A stretch of DNA of 64,000 nt, from assembly GCA_003864495.1 (NCBI GenBank), contig ML133450.1, forward strand, positions 601,968 to 665,967. Reading direction: 5' to 3'. Position numbers and translations under genes: made by a program. Each line of letters begins with the position of its first letter. The first letter of the stretch is position 1. Positions 24,191 through 47,823 of the stretch are shown in pieces. Source of the DNA: Nemopilema nomurai. Taxonomy: Eukaryota > Cnidaria > Scyphozoa > Rhizostomeae > Rhizostomatidae. Below the pieces are notes generated by a model that saw only the letters and a program-made list of their open reading frames with translations, did not search any database and was not told where the DNA came from.

Positions 24191-26640
24191 AAAACAGCAA
24201 CCAAAAGCAAACATTTTAATAGGCATTGCAAATAGGGCAATGACTGATTGTTACAATTAATCTTTCGAATCTTGTTCGAATTTATTCTGTGTTGTTTTGA
24301 CCGGAAAGAAGCTACACAAATAACTTTAGAATCACAGTATTCAGAAAAAGGCTAAAAGTGGGAATGAAGATGGACCAGTCGAAAGCTTGTGTTTACCTGA
24401 TGGGTCGACTTGGGAAACGATGGGTCAATCTGTTATTTACAAAGCAAACCGCTACAATGGTATTCCATCAAAAGACTGAAAAGATTTGTCATAAACCTCG
24501 CCTCAGGCCACTGGTCAGAGTGGAACACACATCACAGTGACGTCAGAAAAGGAATGAGGAGTGAAAAGAGCATAATAACAAAGTAGAGTGTATGATTATA
24601 AAAGATTATAAGAAGGAATGGAGAGTTTTCTTTCAACATGAGGTGAAGGCAGTGCCCATACAAAGCTGAAGCTAACAATCCAACTTTCAAGGCTTTGAAC
24701 AATTGCTTCTAATGTTCAATGTAGTCCACCATAGTTAAATAACACTTTTAGCAGAGTTCATACCATGACAGGCTGCGGGGAATAGACTACTAGAGGTTCA
24801 AGTAAAAAGTTTGCAACAGTGGGACAAGAAACTAACGGATAACTTGGAAGAGCGTAGCCTGCTTACAAAAGAGAGTCAACGATGTGTTTATTGCTTCCAG
24901 ACAATTCCAATCAGACACCTGTTTCCTAGTATATGTGGATAAACAGCGTACACATCCACTAGTTCCCTAAACTTAGTTGCATAAAGCATACAGTTGTCAT
25001 AGATTTCTTGCTTTTGTCTCTTCGTCAAACGATCTAAAGGGACCTTGTCAAAAAACCGTCTACGGGACATTTTTCCACACGCTTTCTCTGAAACACCTAA
25101 GATGTTCACCGGAGCAGAAAGTTCGGTATTAGGTATTACCTAAGTAGGTATTCTGAAATTAAAATCTATTTCCCTTGCACTCAAAAATGACGCAATCGTT
25201 GCTGTTGTTAACTATTAACGTATTGAAGTAATTCAAATATGATCAGTCTAATCAAAATGATTCTTGGTCGTTCTGATTCTAGTAACTTATCCATTCTGCT
25301 TATTGGTTAGCATTGTCATTGACCGTGTTAAGATGATTAGTTGGTTTATAAATGATTACAGAGAGAGATAATGTGATTACATCTTACTGTCCATCCAGTC
25401 TATTTTTGCTCCCATTATGCCATAAGAACCAATCATAGCGTAGGTTATTAGAATTCACCACTGACACCATTTGAATGGGGCCCCGCTCTACCTTTTTGCT
25501 CCTCCAGAGTAGCTTGCGGCCACCATCACATGCTACGTAAGCCTTCTCTTCCATAGTTTTACCACTGATCTGTGAGTTTTATCACTCTCGCTTTTTTTCA
25601 GTGCCCTTTTCAGCCTTTTCCTCCAGCCTACTTTATAAGACTGTTTCACATTCCCATTTCGTAACAAGAGTGTAAGGCACGAAGTCTCAGTTGTCGGTCG
25701 AGACGTCAGATGCATTTACCTGGGCAGAAGGTTTGCCAAATAGGAATGCCCACAGCGTGGGGGTGGAGGAGGCTATAGCAGCCTGCCTGCCTATAAATGT
25801 AGCAGGATGAGTCGTTGCATCGCACACTTGCTAATCAGTTTGGAGCCGAAGTCATTCGCTCAAGATCCACTGCTTAAGGGGCAGCTGGCACTAGGGCTGA
25901 ACGAGGACTTTTGATGATGACAAAAAGAGCAAGAGCATAGTCAGCCAGATCCACACAAAACCCTGTCATATATTCTGCAGAATTCTTTTTCTCAACTACC
26001 ATCTTTGATAAAACTCGATCTTTTCTAAGCAGTCGTTTTTGTAGACCAAGCAGGAGGGCAAAGAATACACTAGGCTGGAAAGCCATCGATGAACAAAAGC
26101 TACATAGCTAAGAAACATACACTCTAAATAGAGTGATTTTAGGTAGGATTGTTTGGTCCTCTAATCTGGCAGTCGGATTTTTACTTTTCATGTGACACAG
26201 AAAAACAAGATAAAATTGCTGGCTGCAGTATCCACAATGGCCAATAATTACTTCCTCAAATCGGGTTAAAGGGAAGATAATTTTTATTAAAGAGTTCTTA
26301 AGTATGGCATAAAAGCAGCTTCGCAGGGGTAAGCAGAGACAATGCAGATTAGTACAACAGATTACCACATCTAGATGTGGGCATCCCTTTTACGTCATCG
26401 TCTCTGCCACTGCCTTGCGAATGTTAAAGGGCACGCACTGACATGAACTGAATCATTTCTTCTCATGCCCTACTGTACTTTCATAGGTGCCAATTTTTAA
26501 TAAATTAAAAATTCTTTCCTCCAATGTAGAATAGGCATTTGAAATTTCAGATACAAAGGGGATATAGGCATGGGCATGGGCAAAGGCTTCGCTTGATTCT
26601 TGCTTTTAAAAAAAAAAGGGGATTAACGCTTGTTAGCAGT
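24191..26640. other. No supported gene
   Basis: Unique AT-rich sequence with several short frames (24,888-25,109, 25,533-25,715 and 25,874-26,086, all minus). The first contains a basic stretch (LTKRQKQEIYDN) that looks protein-like, but it has no confident splice context and I do not recognise it. Confidence 0.35.
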
Positions 26641-26648
26641 ATGCCCAA

Positions 26649-26812
26649 TTAGACTTGTCCTCTAAAAGGCTCACAAACTACATTCGTTCCCAATGTACAC
26701 ACATTGTAGATCACAATTTGTGGAGAGTCGCTGCACGTTTGACCTTGTTTAACACAACGACAAAGGGTTATGCATATATTTGAAGATCCACTCTCACAAA
26801 ATTTTATGCCTG
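26649..26812 (-). CDS. Candidate Cys-rich terminal exon, product unknown
   Basis: Minus strand: an acceptor-like TTTCCGTCAG precedes a frame of about 54 codons with seven cysteines (contains KFCESG, CITLCRCVKQ, QTCSD, VVCEPF) that ends at a TAA. The dense cysteines suggest a disulfide-rich secreted domain. No upstream exon with a signal peptide and no nearby poly(A) signal was identified, so this could be chance. No function is proposed. Confidence 0.22.
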
Positions 26813-26839
26813 ACGGAAACCAAAAAACCGGGGGCACAG

Positions 26840-28146
26840 GGGTGATAAACTACCACCCTAACTTTTAAGAATTAAACATTGAGTGTTCCTTTCATGCAAT
26901 TTGTCTTAATCTACTCCTTTTCACTTGGTTATCAACAAAAATTCAATTTAAATGTGGGTGAATACTTTATTTATTCAAGTAATCTCGCATTCTTTATTCA
27001 TCACATTGATTTCGTACATCACAAAGACCCTTTCTCTGGATACACAGTTGCCTGACTTTTGCTAATATTATGGGCGCCTATTGAAAACAAACGTCAAAGA
27101 GTTTGGTATAAAATTGCCGCTATCCATTAAATTGCGTATTGAAATATCACAAAGCCCTGTTATCTTATCGATGAACTTTTGTGTTATGATTATGATATTG
27201 TTCTTCTGGCACAAGGGTAGGAATGTCGGTTTGAAATTGGTGTTGTTCGAGCGAGTTCAATGCCAAGTTTCAGGCTTAACTAAAAAACACAAATTACACC
27301 AAGCCTACAACTCGAGCTTGTTCGAATTCTGAATTTTTATATCATACTTTCGAAGCAGAGGCTAGGCACCGACTCTCGTAATTGTTGTGCACTGTCTGCT
27401 TTTCTAGGCACATATCCGAGAGGCAAATCACTCCAAAAAATCTCGTACGCCTTTTGTGAAAATCCTATTGTTTTGTCAAAAAATCCCTGAAAATCCTATT
27501 GCTTTCGAGAAAATCCTGTACGCTATTTGCAAGAGTGAATTGCCCCTCGCACATATCAAGCACTTTCTAAAAGTAAATAGTACGGAGCCTGCGCGGTGTA
27601 GTCACATTGTAACTGAACACGTCAAGTAGATTAACAAGCGTATCGCGCGCAAACTGCAGTGAAAGAGATCACGTGAAATGATAGGTGGACATTTGTGTCA
27701 ATGTAATGTTTAAGAACGAAAAAGATGCACCTTTCTTATAAATGACAATAAATCAAAACTTAATGAGGAAACCTTCTTAAAATTACAAATCATGTCATAA
27801 TAAAAAATCTGTTTTAGCCACATGTAAGCAAACCATTGTTCAAAATTCACATGGAGCAGAGGGGGGGGGGGGGGGGGAGAATGCAAATGTGGCAGGGGAA
27901 TTTGCTAGCCTTTTTTTGATAAACAATGTGAAATATCAAGTTTTGTAATTATGTCTGACATAATATACTGTTATATACTGTACTTCTAAAGTTGCGGGTA
28001 AAATTCTAAAACACATGGAGAAATCAGTTGTGATATCATCACTTTTGTAAATTGTAGAGAAGCTTCAAGGTTAACGCTTAACTAGACCTTCTCACAAGCT
28101 CAGTAATTTAAAAATGTTTTTGAATTAACAAGAGACAGAGCAGTGG
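26840..28146. other. No gene seen; 3' flank of the WD40 gene
   Basis: AT-rich unique sequence. A pure G run lies at about 27,859-27,877. The right end should include the WD40 gene's 3' UTR; I see no canonical minus-strand AATAAA close to its stop. Confidence 0.4.
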
Positions 28147-29682
28147 CTAATAGTTTCTTAATACAAGGCGATGTAAATCCGTGTCATAGTATGTTAGAAA
28201 TAGATTGCTTTTGTATATCCACATGTAATCAACAATAACACTGCCTTCCTGTACAATGCTTTCACTCATAGTTTTCTTAAGACTTCTTGTACTCCACACA
28301 TCTAGATCCTGGCCTCTCAATATGAGAAACTTATTGGACGGTAGAAGCACAGCCTCATACCCAGATGCATTTATCACTCCTTCTTGCCTAAGACTTCCAA
28401 GTTTTATGACCTCTATTGAATCCTTTCCACAAGCAAACATAAGATTATCTGACATCAATAGCGTTTTAACAGTAGGGCCCACAGGAACAACACAAGCAGG
28501 CTCTTCAATACCATCTTTCATAAGCTTTACAACATCCCAGATTTGTACTTTGAACATTGCAGTGAGACAGTACAAGAACTTCTTATTTGAGCAAGCAATG
28601 AATGCCACTGGATTGCCAACTGAAATTTTCTTGCATAGACTCAGATCACTCAATGCCCAAATGCAAATTACGGAATCAGTTGAGCCTGAAAATAGATATT
28701 GCTCTGATACACAAAGAGCTCTAACTGCGCCTTCATGGTACTTTAGTATTTTGACACACTCAAGTGAGGTTACATCCCAGACCATGATTGTTTTGTCAAA
28801 AGATGCTGAAAACAGATATTTTTCATTTGATACCAAGGCAAGAACATTCCCAGCATGTCCAATCAGTTGTTTTACAGTGTTGGTTTCATATTCAAAAACA
28901 GATATGTTGTTTTGCATTTGTGACAAACCAATTGATGCAAAGGCGATGAAAAGCAAAGTTGGTGTATTTGCTGCAGCAACAGCAGATCCAAATTCTTTTT
29001 CAAAGGTGCAAATTAATTCACAATTTCGGAAAAGACACAAATCGTGAACAGGGTGTATGTTTGATTTGTCCCAGGTCACTCTTGGCCAGGCCTCTTTGAA
29101 ATCAAGCGAAGAATTGATTACAAAGTCATAGGCACTGTAATTAATATTTGCTACAAGTTCCATTACATCTCGTCGTGATGTTCTGCCAGTTAGACTGAGC
29201 AACTTCCCTTTGAAGTTAGAGCTGCTATCAAATGTCACTTGACAAACCTTAATAATCTCTGGGAGGGCGTTCATCCTTGAAATATACTTGAGCACGAGCG
29301 TTTTCGCTGTTTCTAAGTTGTCACTGAACTCATGAATGGCAGCCAAGACAAGTATTTTGGTGGCCATCAACCGATCTGAAATATCTGGAACCACACCAAA
29401 TGCCATCAATGCCGCATCCCTGGATTTTCTAAACTCTTCCCTGGCAGTTGTAGGGTCTTTTGAAACCAAATCGTATCCAGTCTCCAGAAAGGAAATTGCA
29501 GCGACCAATTCCTTTCTTCGCAAAGCGTTCAAGTGCTCGTGAAGTTTCTGAAACTCGTTCAGCAACAACTGCCTAAGTTTTTCTTCTGCAATATCACCAT
29601 GTTCAAGTTGTGATGCAGTTTTGGGCGCGAATAGTTTCCAAGCCAGTCCAAACGCCAATTTGACAGCAAACATTTCAGCCAT
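28147..29682 (-). CDS. Intronless TRAF7-like WD40 repeat protein
   Basis: A single open frame of 511 codons. I start at the ATG at 29,682 (context GGCAATGG); the frame is open a little further upstream but without another ATG. Residues 1 to about 190 are predicted helical, with a hydrophobic start (FAVKLAFGLAWKLF) and an FRKSRDAALMAFGVVPDISD segment. The rest is a WD40 propeller whose blades (VLALVSNEKYLFSASFDKTI, then IMVWD; ALCVSEQYLFSGSTDSVICI, then W) resemble TRAF7 more than G-beta. There is no RING or TRAF zinc finger, so it is not TRAF7 itself. Likely a cytosolic scaffold; its partner and pathway are unknown. The absence of introns, while the neighbouring genes have 7-19 exons, suggests retroposition origin. 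The 263-codon plus-strand frame inside it is antisense shadow. Confidence 0.88.
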   Translation of the reverse strand: MAEMFAVKLAFGLAWKLFAPKTASQLEHGDIAEEKLRQLLLNEFQKLHEHLNALRRKELVAAISFLETGYDLVSKDPTTAREEFRKSRDAALMAFGVVPDISDRLMATKILVLAAIHEFSDNLETAKTLVLKYISRMNALPEIIKVCQVTFDSSSNFKGKLLSLTGRTSRRDVMELVANINYSAYDFVINSSLDFKEAWPRVTWDKSNIHPVHDLCLFRNCELICTFEKEFGSAVAAANTPTLLFIAFASIGLSQMQNNISVFEYETNTVKQLIGHAGNVLALVSNEKYLFSASFDKTIMVWDVTSLECVKILKYHEGAVRALCVSEQYLFSGSTDSVICIWALSDLSLCKKISVGNPVAFIACSNKKFLYCLTAMFKVQIWDVVKLMKDGIEEPACVVPVGPTVKTLLMSDNLMFACGKDSIEVIKLGSLRQEGVINASGYEAVLLPSNKFLILRGQDLDVWSTRSLKKTMSESIVQEGSVIVDYMWIYKSNLFLTYYDTDLHRLVLRNY

Positions 29683-29838
29683 TGCCGTGAATGACCCTGG
29701 CTGAATAAAAGGGCGGGACAAGGCAAAAAAATCACTCCCAAAGAATCGGATTAACTAGAAATTAGGTAGCGACAGAGGGCTCATGACTTTAGCTCGCAGT
29801 TGCCAGAAATGACGCGTAACTTCTTGCGTATGAACAGT

Positions 29839-29850
29839 CAAGATGGCGCT
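29839..29850. promoter_or_regulatory. YY1-like AAGATGGCG motif upstream of the WD40 gene
   Basis: CAAGATGGCGCT lies about 157 bp upstream of the WD40 start codon, in a locally GC-richer patch. AAGATGGCGGC is the known YY1 core found near many animal start sites. The match is by eye and lacks the last bases. Confidence 0.35.
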
Positions 29851-29859
29851 TCCGTGACA

Positions 29860-30454
29860 ACCCTCGAGTTGTTGTGGCTGCTCTTATTTAAATATGGCTG
29901 CGTGACAAACAGCAGCAACAACAATAAAATAGGGGTTATTAATCGCAAAGGTTAAAGTCGTGGACCTTTACGCCGTTTACCCCCCCCCCCCCTCCTCTAC
30001 GCTACTGCTTGTCTGCAGTGATTCAGCGATGACAAATAAAATACTACGACGCAGGGCATCTCGTAGCGACCCTACTGTCTACTTTGCATTGTCAAACTAT
30101 GCCGTGCTGACATATCTTTTCGTGTCGCTCCTCATTCAGGCTGTCCCATCCCCATTACCTTTCATCACTCTCTTCTCTCTTCCTTTGTCAGCAAATTTAT
30201 TTTTAGAATTATCAGTATAAATACGATTATATAGCTAAGTTAATTCAGTCAGTGTCAGGGTCAGACTTGCATTTATAGAATAAAACAGGCAGCGCGTCGT
30301 CTCTCTCTCTCGGCCTGGCTCCGTGTTCTCTGCATGTTAAACAAGACAAGTATGGTTTGGATTGTCCATAGAGGTTGAGCAACGCAGTCAGTAGAAACCC
30401 ATCACAACACGTTTCTACACTCTAACTTCTGATGGTAGGAGGGTGTTGTTTCAC
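29860..30454. other. Intergenic, no gene seen
   Basis: Region upstream of the WD40 gene and left of the 31-bp minisatellite. It contains a C run at about 29,979-29,990 and a short TC run near 30,300. The 86-codon plus frame starting at 29,960 begins next to the C run and has no other support. Confidence 0.4.
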
Positions 30455-31782
30455 CTTCCGAATGGAATCATAGTTGCCTCTCCCTGATCCGAATGGAATC
30501 ATAGTTGCCCCTCCCTGATCCGAATGGAATCATAGTTGCCCCTCTCTGATCCGAATTGAATCATAGTGGCCCCTCCTTGATCCGAATTGAATCATAGTGG
30601 CCCCTCCTTGATCCGAATGGAACCATAGTTGCCCTTCCCTGATCCGAATGGAATCATAGTTGCCCCTCTCTGATCCGAATGGAATCATAGTTGCCCCTCT
30701 GATCCGAATGGAATCATAGTTGCCCCTCTCTGATCCGAATGGAATCATAGTTGCCCCTCCTTGATCCGAATGGAATCATAGTTGCCCTCCCTGATCCGAA
30801 TGGAATCATAGTGGCCCCTCCTTGATCCGAATGGAACCATAGTTGCCCCTCCCTGATCCGAATGGAATCATAGTTGCCCCTCCCTGATCCGAATGGAATC
30901 ATAGTTGCCCCTCCCTGATCCGAATGGAATCATAGTGGCCCCTCCTTGATCCGAATGGAACCATAGTTGCCCCTCCCTGATCCGAATGGAATCATAGTTG
31001 CCCCTCTCTGATCCGAATGGAATCATAGTTGCCCCTCCCTGATCCGAATGGAACCATAGTGGCCCCTCCTTGATCCGAATGGAATCATAGTTGCCCCTCC
31101 CTGATCCGAATGGAATCATAGTTGCCCCTCTCTGATCCGAATGGAATCATAGTTGCCCCTCTCTGATCCGAATGGAATCATAGTTGCCCCTCCTTGATCC
31201 GAATGGAATCATAGTTGCCCCTCCCTGATCCGAATGGAATCATAGTGGCCCCTCCTTGATCCGAATGGAACCATAGTTGCCCTTCCCTGATCCGAATGGA
31301 ATCATAGTTGCCCCTCTCTGATCCGAATGGAATCATAGTTGCCCCTCTCTGATCCGAATGGAATCATAGTTGCCCCTCCTTGATCCGAATGGAACCATAG
31401 TTGCCCTTCCCTGATCCGAATGGAATCACAGTTGCCCCTCCCTGATCCGAATGGAATCATAGTTGCCCCTCCTTGATCCGAATGGAATCATAGTTGCCCC
31501 TCCTTGATCCGAATGGAATCATAGTGGCCCCTCCTTGATCCGAATGGAACCATAGTTGCCCTTCCCTGATCCGAATGGAATCATAGTTGCCCCTCCTTGA
31601 TCCGAATGGAATCATAGTTGCCCCTCCTTGATCCGAATGGAATCATAGTGGCCCCTCCTTGATCCGAATGGAACCATAGTTGCCCTTCCCTGATCCGAAT
31701 GGAATCATAGTTGCCCCTCCTTGATCCGAATGGAATCACAGTTGCCCCTCCCTGATCCGAATGGAATCATAATTACCCCTCT
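30455..31782. repeat. 31-bp minisatellite, about 43 copies
   Basis: Direct repeats with core GATCCGAATGGAATCATAGT followed by a C/T-rich tail (TGCCCCTCCCT). Variation is limited to a few positions: CCCTCC, CTCTC or CTTCC in the tail, GTTG or GTGG, and GAATC or GAACC. Copies lacking one to three bases occur near 30,700 and 30,790. All short frames across it are repeat artefacts. It separates the WD40 gene from the HELLS 3' end. Confidence 0.97.
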
Positions 31783-32907
31783 CAAGTACCACTGTGTTTG
31801 ATTACTTCAAAGACTGTCTGAGCACTCTCAACAAGATGAAAGGACAGAAAAACAAACTAACTTAAAGTTAACAAAACAAAACACGCGTAAACATGCTATC
31901 GAGAGCAACAAAACGGGATCTTAAATACAGCATAAATGATCAACATCTATATATTCAATGTTATCGGTTAACAGCCCGATTCGATATTTACAAAAACATT
32001 TTACTAATCTTTTACCTGACATAAAATTACTCATCAACATTCACTGGATGTGTTTTTGCTTTTCTGAATAGGTTAAAACGAAAGCAGAGGCAAATGCACA
32101 CGCAGTATGTAAGCAAGCACGGAAAGTCACTGTGTACAGAAATGGTTGGGTGGGAAAAATAAGAGAAGACGATCCACGCTCAATTTGAAGGGTTCATTCA
32201 AGTGTCCGTGAAAGGAGAAAGCGTGCCAAAATAAGACCATCGATATCAACAACAAAGTCGTAGAAAGCATCTCCAAAGTTAAAGAGTAGAGAATATGAGT
32301 GAGTTGGATACGTAGGATAAATAAGAGGATAAATCATCAATATAAATACGCCCATATAATACCTTGATTAGCAAGGTATTGAGTATGTAGACACCCTTTA
32401 ATCGTATTAGTTATAAAGTAGACAGAGGAGGGGCACCTTCATCAGTTGCGAAGGGGGATTTAATCTTAAATGGTGAAAGGTATGGGCACATACACCCTTT
32501 GTCCCTCTACGGCTTCTACGTCTAAACCGGTATACCTGCCTCGAAATACCAATACCTGGTTTAAGGTGCCAAAGGCCAGCCTGGATGTCTAAAATTCCTG
32601 GAGAAGAATACTTAGTGGAAAAATTCTTTTCGACTCAAAATATTTTTTACTGCTTCTTGATATATGTGTACAAGCCTGTTTAAAACTGGACAAAACTTAC
32701 AAAAGACAGTTTGAGAGTAAACATCAAACGTCATCTTAAAGTGTAAAATAACTCTCAAACATTTTAATTCGCAAATTATTCACCAAGTTTCTTGGCTTAA
32801 TTCTAATACTATATCAACAGTGATTAACGACGGAGCAACAATTTGCGCTGAGCTCTTGCCAAACTCGATCTCTAAATCACTTTCCTCATCCAAGGGTTGC
32901 AACCGCA
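31783..32907. other. Intergenic and HELLS 3' flank
   Basis: Unique AT-rich sequence between the minisatellite and the HELLS stop. It should include the HELLS 3' UTR. No coding frame and no confident poly(A) signal seen. Confidence 0.4.
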
Positions 32908-45012
<12,105 letters not shown>

Positions 45013-45050
45013 GGTGGCGAAGTTGAGCACGAGTGCATGTGTACTAGTAA

Positions 45051-45062
45051 TTTGGCGGGAAA
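45051..45062. promoter_or_regulatory. E2F site at the HELLS promoter
   Basis: TTTGGCGGGAAA, an exact match to the classic E2F/DP site, lies about 40 bp upstream of the HELLS start codon. Vertebrate HELLS is a known E2F-responsive S-phase gene, so the element is probably functional; it may sit in the short 5' UTR or core promoter. Confidence 0.75.
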
Positions 45063-45739
45063 CGCATCTCTGTAGCCTCGAGTTCGTAACGAGACTTCAG
45101 CCAAGTTGTCAACACAAAAGTTGTCAAACATAGGCTGAATACTAGACTGCATTTTTTATCTGAAAGTGATTCTAGCTTTCTTCCAATCACTCCAAATATC
45201 CAAGAACCTGGTATTTGTTTCCCAAACCAAGTATGTTCGCTTTTAGATAAGATTCAGGTCAGCCACTCAGGTCAGTTCTTTTGCAATTCAATCTGTGGAA
45301 CCAGTTTACTATATGGAGTGGGCGTTTACGATGACTAAAAAATTTCTGAGCTGGGTATTTTAAAAGATTCAGGGCGTTATAGGGCATTATCCCTTTTCTT
45401 TGAAAACTTGAAAATTTATTTTGATTTTGAAAATTTTATTTTTGAAAAATAAGCCTTTGACTGTAACATAATTGCATTTTGAGATACGTTAAACAGTGTG
45501 GTTTAAGAGCAATAAATTCAGGTTTCAAGGTCAATTTTGGGATGAGGGGAGGCCTTCGGATATCTAATTGAAGAGTAAATTCCTTGAAGAGAAAAAGATG
45601 CATTATTTGCGTCACGTAACGAGTAAGTTCACGTCAACTTTAAGTTTAAAAAGTCTAAAACGAATCCTTGAAAGATCTACCAGCCAACTTTTGTCTGGCT
45701 GTTACTTCAACACCTGGTATTTCTGTCTTTCATTTTCAG

Positions 45740-45977
45740 AAGCACTGCAACAGCAGCTAGGCCAGAATCACAAGTGCCTTCTCCACTGAGTACTCCCATC
45801 ATACTGTTGTTCATCGTTTTTGCTGATCTGTTAGTGTGGTGTCTATTTCAAGCTGTTAGAAATGGCATTGCAAAAGACCTCCAGCACCGACTTCAGAGGG
45901 TTTATGAACACCTAAGTATTACAATCTTGCCAGCGATGAGCGGGGCAAATGCAGCAACGTTGCAGGGGCGCCAATGA
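45740..45977 (+). CDS. Candidate terminal exon of an unknown membrane protein
   Basis: A strong acceptor (TGTCTTTCATTTTCAG) opens a plus-strand exon whose longest frame runs about 78 codons to a TGA at 45,975-45,977. It carries one clear hydrophobic segment (PIILLFIVFADLLVWCLF) followed by a basic amphipathic stretch (KDLQHRLQRVYEHL). A canonical AATAAA follows 31 bp after the stop. Splice site, stop and poly(A) signal together look like the real end of a small gene lying between HELLS and KIF22. I could not find a phase-compatible upstream exon: the nearest good donor (after ATGCATTATTTGCG, at about 45,622) would give another, shorter frame. Family not recognised. Confidence 0.38.
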
Positions 45978-46008
45978 TGTCCTAGCCAAATAGAGAGTAA
46001 GCAAAGAC

Positions 46009-46014
46009 AATAAA
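46009..46014 (+). terminator. Poly(A) signal AATAAA
   Basis: AATAAA 31 bp after the stop of the candidate plus-strand exon ending at 45,977. Confidence 0.45.
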
Positions 46015-47304
46015 TACTTGCTATCAAAACTATAGATAAAGATTTGTATTTCGTGTTTCATCTATCATAAACATATTGGGACAAGCATGGCTGGGAGTAA
46101 GCCTGAGTAATATGGGCGAGACAATCGCAAAAGTGAAAGAGCAAGGTTGCCCTCATATATATTGGCAGTGAAATATCAAAAAGAGCCTTTATCCGTAGAC
46201 CAACAAGGCAGTTTATATCAAAAAGTTTTCCAGACGAACGATCAAGTGAATCTTTGTTAACTACTACGTCATATTTTCCTGTAAGATTGCCATAAGAGAG
46301 GCCCATAAGACCCATTAAAAAAAGATATCATCCCCAATTGCCTAAAGTTGAAAGCAGCAGATGATCCAGCTGAAATACCTAGGCATACAATACATTTTAT
46401 GCAGTTATTGGTCTTGGAATCCAAGAGAAATTATTTAAACAAATGTTTTTTGGTACAAAACTTCACAATAGATAGAAATAGCGGAACTAGTTTTTGCATA
46501 CTTAAAATACGTTTTCGTCCGGCATTCCTCAGAGTATGCAAACGTCAGAAAATGACCAAAAACTGACGCCATTAATAGCCAGTTGCGAATCGAAAACACT
46601 AGAGGGTGAAAAGCAGAGCGCATGATTGGTTGTCTTCATGTGGTCTCTGAAATATTTTAATTACTTTGTAGTTGGAATCAAGAGGAAAGGTTGGCATGCT
46701 ACCCATGATGAGTCTAGCTTCATGGTTCTGTACCAATTGATGCCATTTTGTGCCATACTTCAGGGACCGCGCAGCCATTGAGGGGGTCTATAGTCCCTCC
46801 ACTCTTTGTGGAGATAGGTCTAAAGGCTCTCACAAATGTGAAAACTGTAGTTTTTCCATTTAAATTAAAGATTGAACAAAAGGAAAAACAACATATACAC
46901 GAATCTGTGTCAGCTGTGGTAAATTTAGCACTGCTTACAGCTTGCTTATAGAATAGGTACCAGCAAGTCTTTAATTGTCTCTTTTCTCGGCCGTCTAATG
47001 CTCACTCTGCTTGCCTTTCGCTTGGTATGGATTTTGGAAAACCAATAGTATGGTATGATCAATTGGGCTCGCACAGTATTCGTGGAAGGTGATCACTTTC
47101 ACTCATATACTGATTGTCTATAAAGCAAGTTCTTGAAACAGCGAAAAGCCTACAGACTTATATGATTGACCGACAAATGTCTAGTCAAGGAGGGCAATGG
47201 CGCGCCACCAGATCCCCCATTATACCTCCGAGATCATGAATCTTAGCAACTAAGTAACTTTAACAGTTTCCGGAAATTTGAAATTTCTTGATTTATGGTC
47301 AGAT
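46015..47304. other. No gene seen
   Basis: Unique sequence between the candidate exon and the foldback element. Short frames on both strands lack splice support. Confidence 0.4.
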
Positions 47305-47706
47305 ACATGCTTTTTTTTAAAAGGAACCACTTTATAAGGAACCTACATGTAGAAGGCCGAAATATTTAAAGAACTTATACTACTAAAAACGAAACCCCTA
47401 AGGAACTTTTCGATTTGAAAACTTTTTATAACTGCAAGCATCAAGAACTAAAAAGCCGGTTCCATTCATTTGCAGCCAATACTCGCATAGATTGTTTGCT
47501 ATTTGTGTGTTAAGTGCTTCATCGAGTAGTTTTCGCATATGCAGTCTCGCCCCTCTTTCTATTAAGTGTTAAGGCCTATTGTAGTCAAAGCACCGAAAGT
47601 GAGAACTTAAGGAACTTTTGGTACTAAAATCTGATATTTTGAGATCTACGAATAAGGAACTTTTGGAACTAGGCTTTGAGGTAGGTTCCTTATAAAAAAA
47701 GCGTGT
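47305..47706. mobile_element. Foldback/MITE-like element
   Basis: A perfect 16-bp inverted repeat (TTTATAAGGAACCTAC at 47,331-47,346 and its complement at 47,681-47,696) bounds about 350 bp, and the similarity extends outward to ACATGCTTTTTTT on the left against the complement of AAAAAAAGCGTGT on the right. Inside, AAGGAACTTTT recurs near 47,400, 47,610 and 47,653. There is no transposase, so it is non-autonomous. I see no clear target-site duplication. The minus-strand frame 47,569-47,850 runs into it. Confidence 0.6.
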
Positions 47707-47764
47707 AAATGGTTCAATATTGGCGAAGTTGAATTGCTTCAAGCGCGGCCTCATTATCATCCAA

Positions 47765-47823
47765 GTCATGTGACTGCCATTCTGCTTCCTAATTGGCTCA
47801 CTCAAACTACCGCCTGTTTCGAA
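47765..47823. promoter_or_regulatory. Putative KIF22 promoter: M/E-box, CCAAT, CHR-like
   Basis: GTCATGTGAC (47,765-47,774) is a palindromic E-box/M-box. ATTGG (47,792-47,796) is an inverted CCAAT box, and TTCGAA (47,818-47,823) fits the CHR family. CCAAT plus CHR is the known arrangement of G2/M genes under DREAM/MMB-NF-Y control, which would suit a mitotic kinesin. A donor (GTAAGT at 47,896) implies a non-coding exon 1 ending at 47,895. Each motif is short, so chance matches are possible. Confidence 0.35.

Noticed and set aside
23592..24200. 202-codon open frame on minus, Phe/Ser/Ile/His repeat protein
   Set aside because: It follows the 16-bp minisatellite exactly and changes frame with each deletion; nothing suggests a gene.
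28256..29047. 263-codon plus-strand frame
   Set aside because: It is antisense to the WD40 gene, whose frame is longer and carries recognisable repeats.
30530..31119. Several Gly/Arg/Asp/Ser-rich repeat frames on minus
   Set aside because: They are translations of the 31-bp minisatellite with no start context or splice sites.
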